Source of the DNA: Mesonia oceanica
Lineage (GTDB): Bacteria; Bacteroidota; Bacteroidia; Flavobacteriales; Flavobacteriaceae
Direction: 5' to 3'
DNA: 59,111 nucleotides
NCBI RefSeq assembly: GCF_902499555.1
Contig: NZ_CABVMM010000017.1
Coordinates: 1 to 59,111 of the forward strand
The position numbers were made by a program, and so were the translations under genes. Below the pieces are notes generated by a model, which saw only the letters and a list, made by a program, of their open reading frames with translations, had not been told where the DNA came from and ran no database searches. Below, in pieces: positions 42,923 through 50,652 of this stretch (position 1 is the stretch's first letter; every line of letters starts with the position of its first letter).

Positions 42923-43117
42923 CCAAAATAGAACAGTATTAAAAATGCAGAGATGACTTTAGCACATTTGGCATTAGAGAAAGTGGAAGTGCCAGCGGGA
43001 AAAATTAATGCAGCATTGAGAACCGGTAAATGAACCTTTCCACTGATCTCTTTATTGACACAAGCTGATGCGCTGATGCAAGACCTCTAGTTGGCTAGTG
43101 AACAACTTTACTTTTAA
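42923..43117 (+). pseudogene. Decayed C-terminal copy of the SDR at 39030
   Basis: Frame from 42923 reads PK, stop, NSIKNAEMTLAHLALEKVEVP, then AALRTGK, stop, TFPL and ALMQDL, stop, SEQLYF. This is colinear with SIQDAGITLAYLALGKVEV ... ALRAGKITFPL ... LMQELWRDSEQLLL in the SDR at 39030. Three in-frame stops and loss of the first 240 residues make it a clear remnant. The rest of the gap to 43303 shows no gene. Confidence 0.8.
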
Positions 43118-43303
43118 AGGACACAAAATTTAATGAGTATAGCTAGCCATTTTAATCTATTTCGAAAGTTCTTCGACCTTGGTATGAGTGATTATAGAGG
43201 GGTCAAGAATCGTGGATTTGGAGGTTTCTAAGGACTATCCCCCAGAAAGAACACTTTTAAACAGGTAAAATTCGAAAGGAATAAAAATCACTAACTTGCG
43301 GCT

Positions 43304-43873
43304 ATGAAAGAATTTATCGAATATATCTTACATTTCGGACAATTAAACGAACAGCAAATAGCATTTATTTCCGAGAGGGTAAAAGAGTTAGAGTTGAAGA
43401 AAGATGAGTACTTTTCAGAAGCAGGAAAAATTGCACAACAAGTAGGGTTTATTGTCGAAGGTGTGGTGCGGGTTTGCTATTACAACAATAAAGGCGAAGA
43501 TATAACCCGCTATTTCTTTGATGAAAACCAGTTGGTGGTAGAAATGAAAAGCTTCGAGAGCCATATGGAAAGCTCCGAATACATACAAGCGGTAACGGAC
43601 TGCAAACTAATCGTTATATCGAAGTCCGATTGGGAAGCATTTTCTCAAAGCATGCCCGGTTGGGATAACCTCGTGAATAAGATGATACAGAAAATCTTAC
43701 TGCAAAAATTGGAAAAAAGAAGTCCGTTGATCGAACAAGATGCGACCACCCGGTATTTGACATTTATAGATAAATTCCCGCAGCTTGCCAACCGCATTCC
43801 ATTATCACATCTTGCATCTTATTTGGGCATTACACCTTCTTCATTGAGCAGAATAAGAAAAAATATCCAATAA
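43304..43873 (+). CDS. Crp/Fnr-family cyclic-nucleotide-domain regulator
   Basis: Crp-like protein, 189 residues. The cNMP-binding beta-roll includes YFSEAGKIAQQVGFIVEGVV and DENQLVVEMKSF. The short C-terminal helix-turn-helix is IPLSHLASYLGITPSSLSRI. This is the short Bacteroidota type that is usually a local regulator rather than global CRP. The Arg that would bind the phosphate of cAMP is not obvious, so the ligand may differ. An SDR gene starts 78 bases downstream and is the probable target. Confidence 0.9.
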   Translation: MKEFIEYILHFGQLNEQQIAFISERVKELELKKDEYFSEAGKIAQQVGFIVEGVVRVCYYNNKGEDITRYFFDENQLVVEMKSFESHMESSEYIQAVTDCKLIVISKSDWEAFSQSMPGWDNLVNKMIQKILLQKLEKRSPLIEQDATTRYLTFIDKFPQLANRIPLSHLASYLGITPSSLSRIRKNIQ

Positions 43874-43951
43874 AAACGCTTTTTGCCAAATGACAAGTGG
43901 TTTCATTTCTGAAATATGCAGCTTTGTAATATTAATTTAAAAATCAGAAAT

Positions 43952-44692
43952 ATGAAATCAGCATTAGTCACAGGAGCTAACAAAGGCGTGGGCTATGAAA
44001 CGGCACGGCAATTATTGCAAAAAGGACTATTTGTGTACCTGGGCAGCCGCAAAATAGAAAACGGTCTGAAAGCTGTAGAAAAACTTAAAGCCGAAGGTTT
44101 GGACCATTTAAAAGCGATACAAATAGATGTCACCGATCAGGAATCCATAAATGCTGCCCGTATTGAGATAGGCAAAAGCACCAAAGTACTGGATGCACTC
44201 ATTAACAATGCAGGAATAAGCGGAGGAGGTTTCCCCCAAACATCAATTAACTCAGGCATAGATACTTATAAAGAGGTTTTCGATACAAATTTATTTGGAG
44301 TGGTAAGGGTTACCCAATCTTTTATTGATTTGCTAAGAAAATCTCCCGAACCCCGAATCGTCAATGTATCTTCAAGCGGATGCTCCATCACTTTACACAG
44401 CGACCCAAGCTGGGAGTTTTATCATCATAAGGCAGCGGTTTACGGCCCTTCCAAAGCAGCATTAAATATGTACACCGTCTGCCTTGCCTATGAATTACGG
44501 GAAACTGCCTTTAAAGTAAATGCTGTTGACCCCGGCTTTATCGCCACTGATTTCAACAACCACAATGGCACTGATACAGCTGAAAATGCAGGGGGACGCA
44601 TTGCTAAATATGCCATCATTGGTCAGGACGGACCAAATGGGAAATTTATCAGCGAATTTCATAATCCTGAAACAGGGGAGATTCCATGGTAA
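43952..44692 (+). CDS. SDR-family oxidoreductase
   Basis: Classical SDR, 246 residues from ATG 43952 (MKSALVTGANKGVGYETA); an upstream in-frame ATG at 43916 adds non-family residues. Marks are LINNAGISGGGFPQ, NVSSSGCSIT and VYGPSKAALNMYT (YxxxK). It resembles the carbonyl-reductase-like SDRs that are often seen behind small Crp-type regulators in Bacteroidota. Ends with a compact C terminus (ETGEIPW). Substrate unknown. Confidence 0.88.
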   Translation: MKSALVTGANKGVGYETARQLLQKGLFVYLGSRKIENGLKAVEKLKAEGLDHLKAIQIDVTDQESINAARIEIGKSTKVLDALINNAGISGGGFPQTSINSGIDTYKEVFDTNLFGVVRVTQSFIDLLRKSPEPRIVNVSSSGCSITLHSDPSWEFYHHKAAVYGPSKAALNMYTVCLAYELRETAFKVNAVDPGFIATDFNNHNGTDTAENAGGRIAKYAIIGQDGPNGKFISEFHNPETGEIPW

Positions 44693-44770
44693 GAACTAAT
44701 TAAAGCAATGCTAGTAATATCATCGGTTTTGCATCAGTCTGGAGGGTTAAGAGTTCTGTCAAAGGTTTTT

Positions 44771-44996
44771 TTAGCTTGGGAAATGGCTGCGGAATAAATA
44801 CCGCAGATTCCAACGCAGACCGACCAAGTAACCCCGAAGACACTCAAAATATTTTCCAAGACTCTTTAAGCATTGGAAATATCCCTGCTGGAGACCTTAG
44901 TAAAATGTTTTGATCAAGAAGAGCCGTATGAATTCTAAGGTCCACTTTCGGTTGTATGGGCGTTTAGGGGGTGAGACTCCCCCTTACCTACTCGAC
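44771..44996 (+). mobile_element. Group II intron remnant A: maturase C terminus, domains V and VI
   Basis: Frameshifted pieces of a group II intron maturase C terminus: LGKWLRNKYRRFQRRPTK (from 44775), then in another frame YFPRLFKHWKYPCWRP with a stop. A domain V-like hairpin follows, GAGCCGTATG ... TTTCGGTT at 44921-44953, then a domain VI-like hairpin AGGGGGTGAGACTCCCCCTT, ending CTACTCGAC at 44996. The 5' part of the intron and most of the protein are missing. A second remnant lies inverted at 52297-54020. The 44693-44770 bases show no gene. Confidence 0.65.
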
Positions 44997-45274
44997 GTTC
45001 ATTTTTGTTCGCTCAAAATAGTAGCCTTAGTACTGGAATAATATTGAGACAAATGTTTGTCAGTTTGAAATTCAAAATTTTGCAAAACCATCGGCAAAAT
45101 CCATTTCCTATTTTTATTGAACTCTCAATATTGCTATTATTCAATGAGACTACAAACCATTTTGATTAAGAAATACATTCGGACAAAGTCTATTCAAAAT
45201 TGTAGGCATTTTGAATGTATCTACAGATATGGTTTTTACTGTTTCTAATGTTCTAAAATTTATTTATCAATAGC

Positions 45275-45452
45275 TTAGCTAATTTATTCGGAAATTTAAG
45301 TGTCAACATTGGGAGCAACTATTGGTCAATTTATTATTTATAAGGGTTGATACAATCCTTGGACTTATGCCAGTTTTATTATACTCGCATTAGTGATGAT
45401 CGGTTTATGAGCAATAATTGAACGAAAGCAAAATATGAAAAAAATTATTTAG
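45275..45452 (+). pseudogene. Decayed C-terminal piece of a membrane transporter (MFS-like)
   Basis: Two overlapping frames give LANLFGNLSVNIG, then GATIGQFIIYKG, stop, YNPWTYASFIILALVMIGL, stop, AIIERKQNMKKII. Read together this looks like the last two membrane helices of a major-facilitator transporter, with a frameshift and two in-frame stops. The rest of the 45000-45467 gap shows no gene. Confidence 0.4.
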
Positions 45453-45467
45453 AAACAGAGTTTAATT

Positions 45468-46307
45468 TTGACAAATGAAATACAACATATACTTGATGAA
45501 TGTAAGTTGGCTCTTGATGATGTTAACGATAAGAACCTAAATGAATTTTCAAACGTCGAAAAAGGCATTAAATTATCTCGAAAATATCTACAGCAACTAA
45601 GAGTTGTACTGCGCAAGAGAAATTTCATCAATAAAGAAAATGAAATCCTCTTTTTTAAAAAACAAAAACCATTTATCTACGGACAACTTAAATTTTATGC
45701 TAAGTTATACAAGTATCTACTTCAGAAACCAAGAGGCACTGATAAGTCAAAGCGTAATTACTTAGATACAGAAATAAAAAAACTACAAGAATATTACTAC
45801 TATAATAGTGAGTTTATTAAATATTACAGACAGAATGCCACCTTTCTAGATGAGTTTTATTTTTTACGCGGTAATGATAACATAGGTTTACTGTCCGACA
45901 CTTCCCATTTTTATACAGATGCTGAATTCTCTACGAGCCACGATAATGCTGTTGCAAAGATTTTAGCATATGACCTATTATTAAACCACTACACTAACGA
46001 ATTGAATGACTTGAAAAAATCAACAAGAAAAATTTCTAACAATGAAAAATTATTAGAAAGTTTGAGCCTTACCTGGACTTCAAATAAAATTGATTTAATT
46101 GAACTTATTTATTCATTAATAGCATCTGGAGCCGTAAAAGGAGACATTAAGGATTTAGCGACCGCTTTTGAAAAAATATTTGACATTGACTTAGGAAATT
46201 ACTACCGAAGCTTTTTGGAAATCAGAGGTCGTAAAGAAGATTACGCTAGATTTTTAGATTTATTGAAAATAAGCCTCCTGAAAAAAATTAAAGAAGCAGA
46301 TAACTAA
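45468..46307 (+). CDS. rteC: RteC-like regulator of element excision
   Basis: RteC-domain protein, 279 residues. Residues ~65-230 (KQKPFIYGQLKFYAKLYKYL, EYYYYNSEFIKYYRQNATFLDE, FYTDAEFSTSHDNAVAKILA) are diagnostic of the RteC family. The C terminus contains the pattern LTWTSNKIDLIELIYSLIAS. The frame opens with a TTG at 45468; the nearby ATG at 475 is out of frame, so the start is uncertain. In CTnDOT, RteC activates the excision operon by binding an inverted repeat upstream of it. Here an Xis-like HTH gene follows, with inverted repeats in between. Confidence 0.87.
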   Translation: MTNEIQHILDECKLALDDVNDKNLNEFSNVEKGIKLSRKYLQQLRVVLRKRNFINKENEILFFKKQKPFIYGQLKFYAKLYKYLLQKPRGTDKSKRNYLDTEIKKLQEYYYYNSEFIKYYRQNATFLDEFYFLRGNDNIGLLSDTSHFYTDAEFSTSHDNAVAKILAYDLLLNHYTNELNDLKKSTRKISNNEKLLESLSLTWTSNKIDLIELIYSLIASGAVKGDIKDLATAFEKIFDIDLGNYYRSFLEIRGRKEDYARFLDLLKISLLKKIKEADN

Positions 46308-46336
46308 ATTAAAAGCAATCATTCACAGAATAGATC

Positions 46337-46364
46337 CCCAAGTTACAACCAACTTGGGTGTTTC
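46337..46364 (+). terminator. Terminator-like hairpin after rteC
   Basis: Perfect 8-bp stem CCCAAGTT / AACTTGGG (46337-46344 and 46351-46358) with a 6-base loop, followed by GTTTCTTTT. It works as a rho-independent terminator for rteC. Its right arm repeats in the palindrome at 46463-46475, so it could also be a protein-binding site. Confidence 0.6.
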
Positions 46365-46462
46365 TTTTAAAAGTAAATTTAAGCCCATTTTGTATAATGG
46401 AGTTAGCTTTTAATCAATTAAATCATCTCAAAAAACGCTAAATAATAGAATGTTAAATCTTC

Positions 46463-46475
46463 ACCCAACTTGGGT
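46463..46475. promoter_or_regulatory. Palindrome upstream of the Xis-like gene (possible RteC site)
   Basis: ACCCAACTTGGGT, perfectly symmetrical around one base, lies 112 bases before the Xis-like start codon. It shares CCAACTTGGGT with the hairpin at 46337-46358. By analogy with CTnDOT, where RteC binds an inverted repeat before the excision genes, this is a candidate RteC site. Confidence 0.45.
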
Positions 46476-46586
46476 TCGACTTGTGAATAAAACCCAATAA
46501 AACTCTTCAAATTCGTAGAACGAAAGTTAAATCAGGTAAAAGTCTACTATTTAATTTATTGAGGCTTTTCCATAAATCGTTCTATT

Positions 46587-46871
46587 ATGCCAACAAGTAT
46601 TATTACCACAGACGATCTTCGGGAATTCAAAATGGAATTGCTCGATGACATTAAAAACCTTCTAACCAAACAATCTTCTGGAAAAATCAAGAGGTATCTT
46701 AAATCCTCTGAAGTTATGGATCTACTCCAAATAAGTCCAGGAACACTTCAAAATTTACGAATTAATGGCACTCTTCCCTACACCAAAGTAGGCGGCATTA
46801 TTTATTATGATGCGGAAGAGATTCAAAATGTTATGGATACCAATCGTGTACAGCACGATTTAAATTCATAA
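46587..46871 (+). CDS. Xis-like helix-turn-helix excision protein
   Basis: MerR/excisionase-like HTH protein, 94 residues. An N-terminal amphipathic helix (DDLREFKMELLDDIKNLLT) is followed by the DNA-binding part YLKSSEVMDLLQISPGTLQN and LRINGTLPYTKVGGIIYYDA. This arrangement is that of the small HTH proteins located in the excision operon of Bacteroidota conjugative transposons. It starts the operon 46587-48803 (next gene 3 bases later). A recombination directionality role is inferred. Confidence 0.85.
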   Translation: MPTSIITTDDLREFKMELLDDIKNLLTKQSSGKIKRYLKSSEVMDLLQISPGTLQNLRINGTLPYTKVGGIIYYDAEEIQNVMDTNRVQHDLNS

Positions 46872-46874
46872 GAG

Positions 46875-47627
46875 ATGAACTACATAAAGCTATTGAATTC
46901 GGCTTTTGAGAAGTTCTATTTTGATGACCGCCTTAATCCAACGCATATCAGCCTGTATATGGCGCTGTTCCAAGAATGGAACAGTTGTCGCTTTTTGGAT
47001 GAATTCTATGTGAACCGTAGGGATTTGATGCGCTGTGCAAAAATAGGTTCTAAATCAACTTATCATAGATGTATCGTCGAGTTAGATTCTTGGCAATACT
47101 TAACCTATTACCCTTCCAACAATCCCTACAAAGGCAGCAAAATCAAGATGGCCATTATTGGGACAAGTGATGAACCAGTTATGAGACAGTACCATCCCGA
47201 ATTAGAACAGCTTGCGGAACAGTACCATCCCAGAAGTGTACCGCTTGAGGGACACCACCATCCCACAAATGGACAAGCTGTGGACTCGCACCGTCCCATA
47301 GGTGGACAAGCATTGGTATCTACTATAAACAATAACAAACAAGAAAACAAAATAAAACAACCAAAGGGCTGGCAGGCCGTTTTTATTTTTTTTGAAGAAA
47401 AAGGTTTTGATGCTGATGAAGCAAAAAAATTCTTTGAGCATTACCAAACCAGAAATTGGAAAACAGGCGATGGAAAAGAAATCAGAGATTGGAGAGCCGT
47501 AGCCATCAACTGGATGGACAGAACCGAAATATTTGACGAGGAAAACAAACCAAACAAAAAACAACCGTCCCAAAAACAGGACAACTTACGAACCACTAAA
47601 AACAAAGATTATGGACAACCCCTCTAA
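46875..47627 (+). CDS. Replication-initiator-like/HTH protein with four 11-residue repeats
   Basis: Protein of 250 residues. The N-terminal ~95 residues form a winged-helix-like domain (FYVNRRDLMRCAKIGSKSTY, ELDSWQYLTYYPS) of the kind found in replication initiators and primosome-like proteins. Residues 105-148 are four degenerate 11-residue repeats starting QYHPELEQLAE. The C-terminal domain has GFDADEAKKFFEHYQTRNW and WRAVAINWMDR, as in DnaD/replication accessory proteins. It overlaps the AAA ATPase gene by 17 bases. Probably helps replication of the excised element; inferred. Confidence 0.75.
   Translation: MNYIKLLNSAFEKFYFDDRLNPTHISLYMALFQEWNSCRFLDEFYVNRRDLMRCAKIGSKSTYHRCIVELDSWQYLTYYPSNNPYKGSKIKMAIIGTSDEPVMRQYHPELEQLAEQYHPRSVPLEGHHHPTNGQAVDSHRPIGGQALVSTINNNKQENKIKQPKGWQAVFIFFEEKGFDADEAKKFFEHYQTRNWKTGDGKEIRDWRAVAINWMDRTEIFDEENKPNKKQPSQKQDNLRTTKNKDYGQPL
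47187..47318 (+). repeat. Four tandem degenerate 33-bp repeats inside a coding region
   Basis: The units encode QYHPELEQLAE, QYHPRSVPLEG, HHHPTNGQAVD and SHRPIGGQALV. At DNA level the shared core is CACCATCCC or a one-base variant, with GGACAAGC in the last two. They form the linker between the two domains of the 46875 protein. Confidence 0.7.
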
Positions 47628-48273
47628 AATAACCGAAGGTGGCGTGGAATATTCGCTTGGTAAATTCGACGGCAAAAGTGTACTATATGATTTTTCAAAA
47701 ATCTTAATTTACCTGAATGCCAAGGGGAAGCTACTCTTTGGAAAGAAATTTAAAATTTATGAAGAGGACAAAGATATTTTATTGAAACTCTGTTCCTACT
47801 TCATTAAAGACAAGGAAAACTGTCAAAAATATGAGATTGATGTTGACAAAGGAATTTTGCTTTCAGGACCCGTAGGCTGCGGAAAAACCAGTTTGATGAC
47901 ACTGCTTCGCCATCTAGTTCCTTTCCAGCGACCCTATGAAATGATTCCTTGCAGAAATGTAAGCTTTAGCTTTAATCATTTAGGTTTTAAAACTATAGAA
48001 GAATACGGTAATTCGAAGTTTTTTTGTTTCGACGACTTGGGCGTAGAACCCGCTGGAAGGTTTTACGGAAAAGATCTAAACGTTATGGGGGAAGTTCTTT
48101 TATCTCGTTATGATCTGTATTTGCAAACCAAACATAAAATCAAGACTCACGCCACAACAAATCTAAATGCTGATGAACTTGAAGAACGCTATGGTAACAG
48201 GGTACGAAGCCGGATGCGCGAACTTTTTAATTTGATTGCTTTTGATAAAAAAAGCAATGACAAACGGGTATGA
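47611..48273 (+). CDS. DnaC-like AAA ATPase
   Basis: AAA+ ATPase of the DnaC/IstB-related type, 220 residues from ATG 47611 (MDNPSKITEGGVEYS); the longer frame from 47533 lies inside the previous gene and reads as low-complexity residues. Walker A is SGPVGCGKTSL, Walker B is FFCFDDLG, and the arginine-finger region is ERYGNRVRSRMRE. It probably loads a replicative helicase on the element, as its companion gene is a replication-initiator-like protein. It overlaps the next gene by 4 bases (ATGA). Confidence 0.87.
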   Translation: MDNPSKITEGGVEYSLGKFDGKSVLYDFSKILIYLNAKGKLLFGKKFKIYEEDKDILLKLCSYFIKDKENCQKYEIDVDKGILLSGPVGCGKTSLMTLLRHLVPFQRPYEMIPCRNVSFSFNHLGFKTIEEYGNSKFFCFDDLGVEPAGRFYGKDLNVMGEVLLSRYDLYLQTKHKIKTHATTNLNADELEERYGNRVRSRMRELFNLIAFDKKSNDKRV

Positions 48274-48803
48274 TAGGTTCGGGAAACATATTGTATTCCC
48301 AAGGGAAAAACGATGAATGCCATACCCCGGCGTATGGTGTACTCCCAATTTTAGAATACATCCCCAAAGGCAAAACCATTTGGTGTCCTTTTGATACTGA
48401 AGAAAGTTGGTTTGTCAAACTTATCTCTCTTCAAAACCCAGTAGTATATTCCCATATTTCAAAAGGGGAGAACTTTTACACCTACGAACCTAAGCATTGG
48501 GATATCCTTATCTCTAATCCACCCTTTACCAACAAACGTTTGATTTTTAAACGCGCCCTTCACTTCAACAAACCTTTTGCTTTATTAATGACCAATACCT
48601 GGCTCAATGATGCCGCTCCAAAACACCTATTTAAAGACAGAGATTTACAATTATTGATGTTTGATAAGCGTATGAAGTTCGACAACCGTGACAAAATCAC
48701 CTTTAGCAGCAGTTATTTTTGTTGGAATGTTTTACCGAAACAGATTGTTATGAAGCTTTTGAGGAAAGAAAAAACTGCTGTTATCCCAGATTTTAAAGGA
48801 TAA
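48270..48803 (+). CDS. Small methyltransferase-like protein with NPPF motif
   Basis: Protein of 177 residues with DILISNPPFTNK (about residues 87-98), the catalytic motif IV of adenine-N6 methyltransferases. The upstream part (TPAYGVLPILEYIPKGKTIW and CPFDTEESWFV) resembles the SAM-binding strand region of such folds but lacks a clear FxGxG motif. Similar small proteins are often found in the replication/excision operon of flavobacterial elements and phages. It may be a compact DNA methyltransferase that protects the element; this is unproven. Confidence 0.65.
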   Translation: MIGSGNILYSQGKNDECHTPAYGVLPILEYIPKGKTIWCPFDTEESWFVKLISLQNPVVYSHISKGENFYTYEPKHWDILISNPPFTNKRLIFKRALHFNKPFALLMTNTWLNDAAPKHLFKDRDLQLLMFDKRMKFDNRDKITFSSSYFCWNVLPKQIVMKLLRKEKTAVIPDFKG

Positions 48804-48862
48804 ATATTTATTTTAGAGGCAGTATAATAAGTTAGCCACAAGCCAAAAAAAAACCAATCTAA

Positions 48863-50314
48863 ATGGAAGAAAAACCGAAAACTGAAATAGTAAAAACTGA
48901 AAGTGAAGTTCAAAATGTCTCTTATGACACTCAATTGAGAGACTTCGAAAATGGACTTCAAACATTTTTAGCAACTCATAATTTGCCCACCGAAGGAATA
49001 TTTGTTGGAATACCAGAGAGAACTAATGTTTTTAAAAATGTTGACTCTGTTTTAGACCAAGTTGGATATGCGGAAAAAGAACAATCAATTTATCTCTCTA
49101 AATTTATCGCTGGAGTTGCTTCTGGCCTTTTTGATGCAGCACTGAATTATTTGTGGGACGAAACTATTCTACAAATTAGAAAAAGAGTTATTCAATACGA
49201 CATTGAATATTTTTATGATAATGCTGTAACTAACCAAGATAGACGAAAGAGACTAAAAGACGAAAGTGACTTAACAAAAGTAGATGACTATGACCTAATC
49301 AAAGGAGCTAAAGAAATAGGTCTCATTTCAGAATTGGGATTCAAGCACTTAGAGTATATCAATTATATGAGAAACTGGGCGAGTGCTGCTCATCCGAATC
49401 AGAATGAAATAACAGGTTTACAATTAGTTTCTTGGTTAGAAACTTGTGTTAAGGAAGTAATCACTCTTCCTATTTCAAATATTACAATCCGAATAAAGCA
49501 ACTTTTGGTTGGAGTCAAAAATACTTCTATTTCCGAACAAGATGCAGAAGAAATATCCGTCTTTACAACTGAGTTGACACAAGAACAAATTGATAATTTA
49601 GCATCTGGATTTTTCGGTATTTATGTAAAACAAGATACAGATAGCCAAACTCATCAAAATATCAATAGATTATTACCACTTATTTGGGGAAGAGTTGATG
49701 AAGACAATAAAGACGCATTTGGACTAAAATATGCAAACTTCGTTGCAAGTAACAGTCAAGCAGAGAAAAAATTAGCTCGTCAATTTTTGCAAATTGTAGA
49801 TGCGGAAAGCTATATACCTGACGAACTAAGAGCTGTCGAAATAGAAACGGCAATTGACAACCTACTAAGCGCTCATCGTAACTTCAACAATTTTTATAAT
49901 GAACCATCATTTGCTCGTCAATTAAAACGAATTGTTGGAGAGCCTCTCAAAGTACCAAAAGCGGTCAACAAAAAATTTGTAATGGCTATAGTTGAAGTGT
50001 TTCTAACAAATGGTAACGGTGTTGCTTCGAGTGCGAATCCAATTTACGAGGAGATATTATCAAATTTAGATGCTCATCAAGCTAACATAGCTGCATTATC
50101 CTTTAGTGATACAAGAATTTCCAGCAGATTACAATTTTCATTATGTCAAAGAAAATTTCGTGAGTTATTATCTATTGTGAAGCCAAGTATAACTTCACCA
50201 CCAGTAAAAGATTTAATTGAAAAAATTGAGAACTTTAAAGGAGAATTATCTCGACTAATGAATAACAAAGAAATTAAAACAGGTTTTGAAAATTTAAAAA
50301 CATTACTAAAATAA
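48863..50314 (+). CDS. Hypothetical protein with a HEPN-like RNase motif
   Basis: Unrecognised 483-residue protein. The segment NYMRNWASAAHPNQNEITGL (about residues 168-187) contains R-x6-H in helical context, the HEPN RNase signature. The region before it (LDQVGYAEKEQSIYLSKFIA, DIEYFYDNAVTNQDRRKRLK) is helical and highly charged. The C-terminal 250 residues are helical without known motif. It is located in an accessory slot between the excision operon and an SDR-AraC pair, and is AT-rich like the defence genes. A defence role (abortive infection) is a reasonable hypothesis, not shown. Confidence 0.6.
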   Translation: MEEKPKTEIVKTESEVQNVSYDTQLRDFENGLQTFLATHNLPTEGIFVGIPERTNVFKNVDSVLDQVGYAEKEQSIYLSKFIAGVASGLFDAALNYLWDETILQIRKRVIQYDIEYFYDNAVTNQDRRKRLKDESDLTKVDDYDLIKGAKEIGLISELGFKHLEYINYMRNWASAAHPNQNEITGLQLVSWLETCVKEVITLPISNITIRIKQLLVGVKNTSISEQDAEEISVFTTELTQEQIDNLASGFFGIYVKQDTDSQTHQNINRLLPLIWGRVDEDNKDAFGLKYANFVASNSQAEKKLARQFLQIVDAESYIPDELRAVEIETAIDNLLSAHRNFNNFYNEPSFARQLKRIVGEPLKVPKAVNKKFVMAIVEVFLTNGNGVASSANPIYEEILSNLDAHQANIAALSFSDTRISSRLQFSLCQRKFRELLSIVKPSITSPPVKDLIEKIENFKGELSRLMNNKEIKTGFENLKTLLK

Positions 50315-50320
50315 AGCCAG

Positions 50321-50526
50321 TGGCTAACAAAGACGTATATAGCTCATAGCTAATTAGATGCTTAAACGAAGTTATAGCATTTTTGGAAAGTCGCCCAATT
50401 TTTAAATTTGACGATTTCCAATAAAAAAAATAAATAGAAAAATTTAAAAATCTGGCTTGTGCTCAACCCGAAAATAATTTTCTAATTTGCACGCTACGAG
50501 CCATATACAAGACCGCTATCTGTTAT
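50321..50526. repeat. Intergenic ~200-bp element with imperfect terminal inverted repeats
   Basis: Ends resemble each other as inverted copies: AGACGTATATAGCTCATAGC (50331-50350) against GCTACGAGCCATATACAAGAC (50493-50513), about 14 of 17 core pairs. The interior is AT-rich and contains no gene. Elements of this shape, with GGCTAACA-like starts and complementary ends, occur between genes in many flavobacteria; I do not know their function. Confidence 0.45.
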
Positions 50527-50554
50527 TTAAAAACGACCTCCCTTAACCCAATTA

Positions 50555-50622
50555 TTGAGCTTTTGACAAAACATATTTGAACCTGTGAGCAAAACAGACA
50601 GCTTATATATCATCTAACTTTG
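50555..50622 (+). promoter_or_regulatory. AraC-type direct-repeat operator and -7 box of the SDR-AraC pair 2
   Basis: Direct repeats TTGAGCTTTTGACAAA (50555-50570) and TTTGAACCTGTGAGCAAAA (50576-50594) start 21 bases apart. The -7 box TAACTTTG (50615-50622) follows the same 19-base gap as in the paralogous promoter at 40026-40093. The conserved bases are concentrated in TTGAnCY and TGAnCAAA. Confidence 0.7.
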
Positions 50623-50652
50623 TGCTATTGTTGGAAGTAAAACTTAGAATAG

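Noticed and set aside
44940..44996. Simple rho-independent terminator after the SDR at 43952
   Set aside because: The GC-rich hairpin is preceded by maturase fragments and a domain V-like hairpin and is repeated at 52297-52331, so it is better read as a group II intron 3' end.
47126..47573. Minus-strand open frames rich in Cys/Trp opposite the replication-type gene
   Set aside because: They are the reverse reading of the 33-bp repeats and have no start context or homology pattern.
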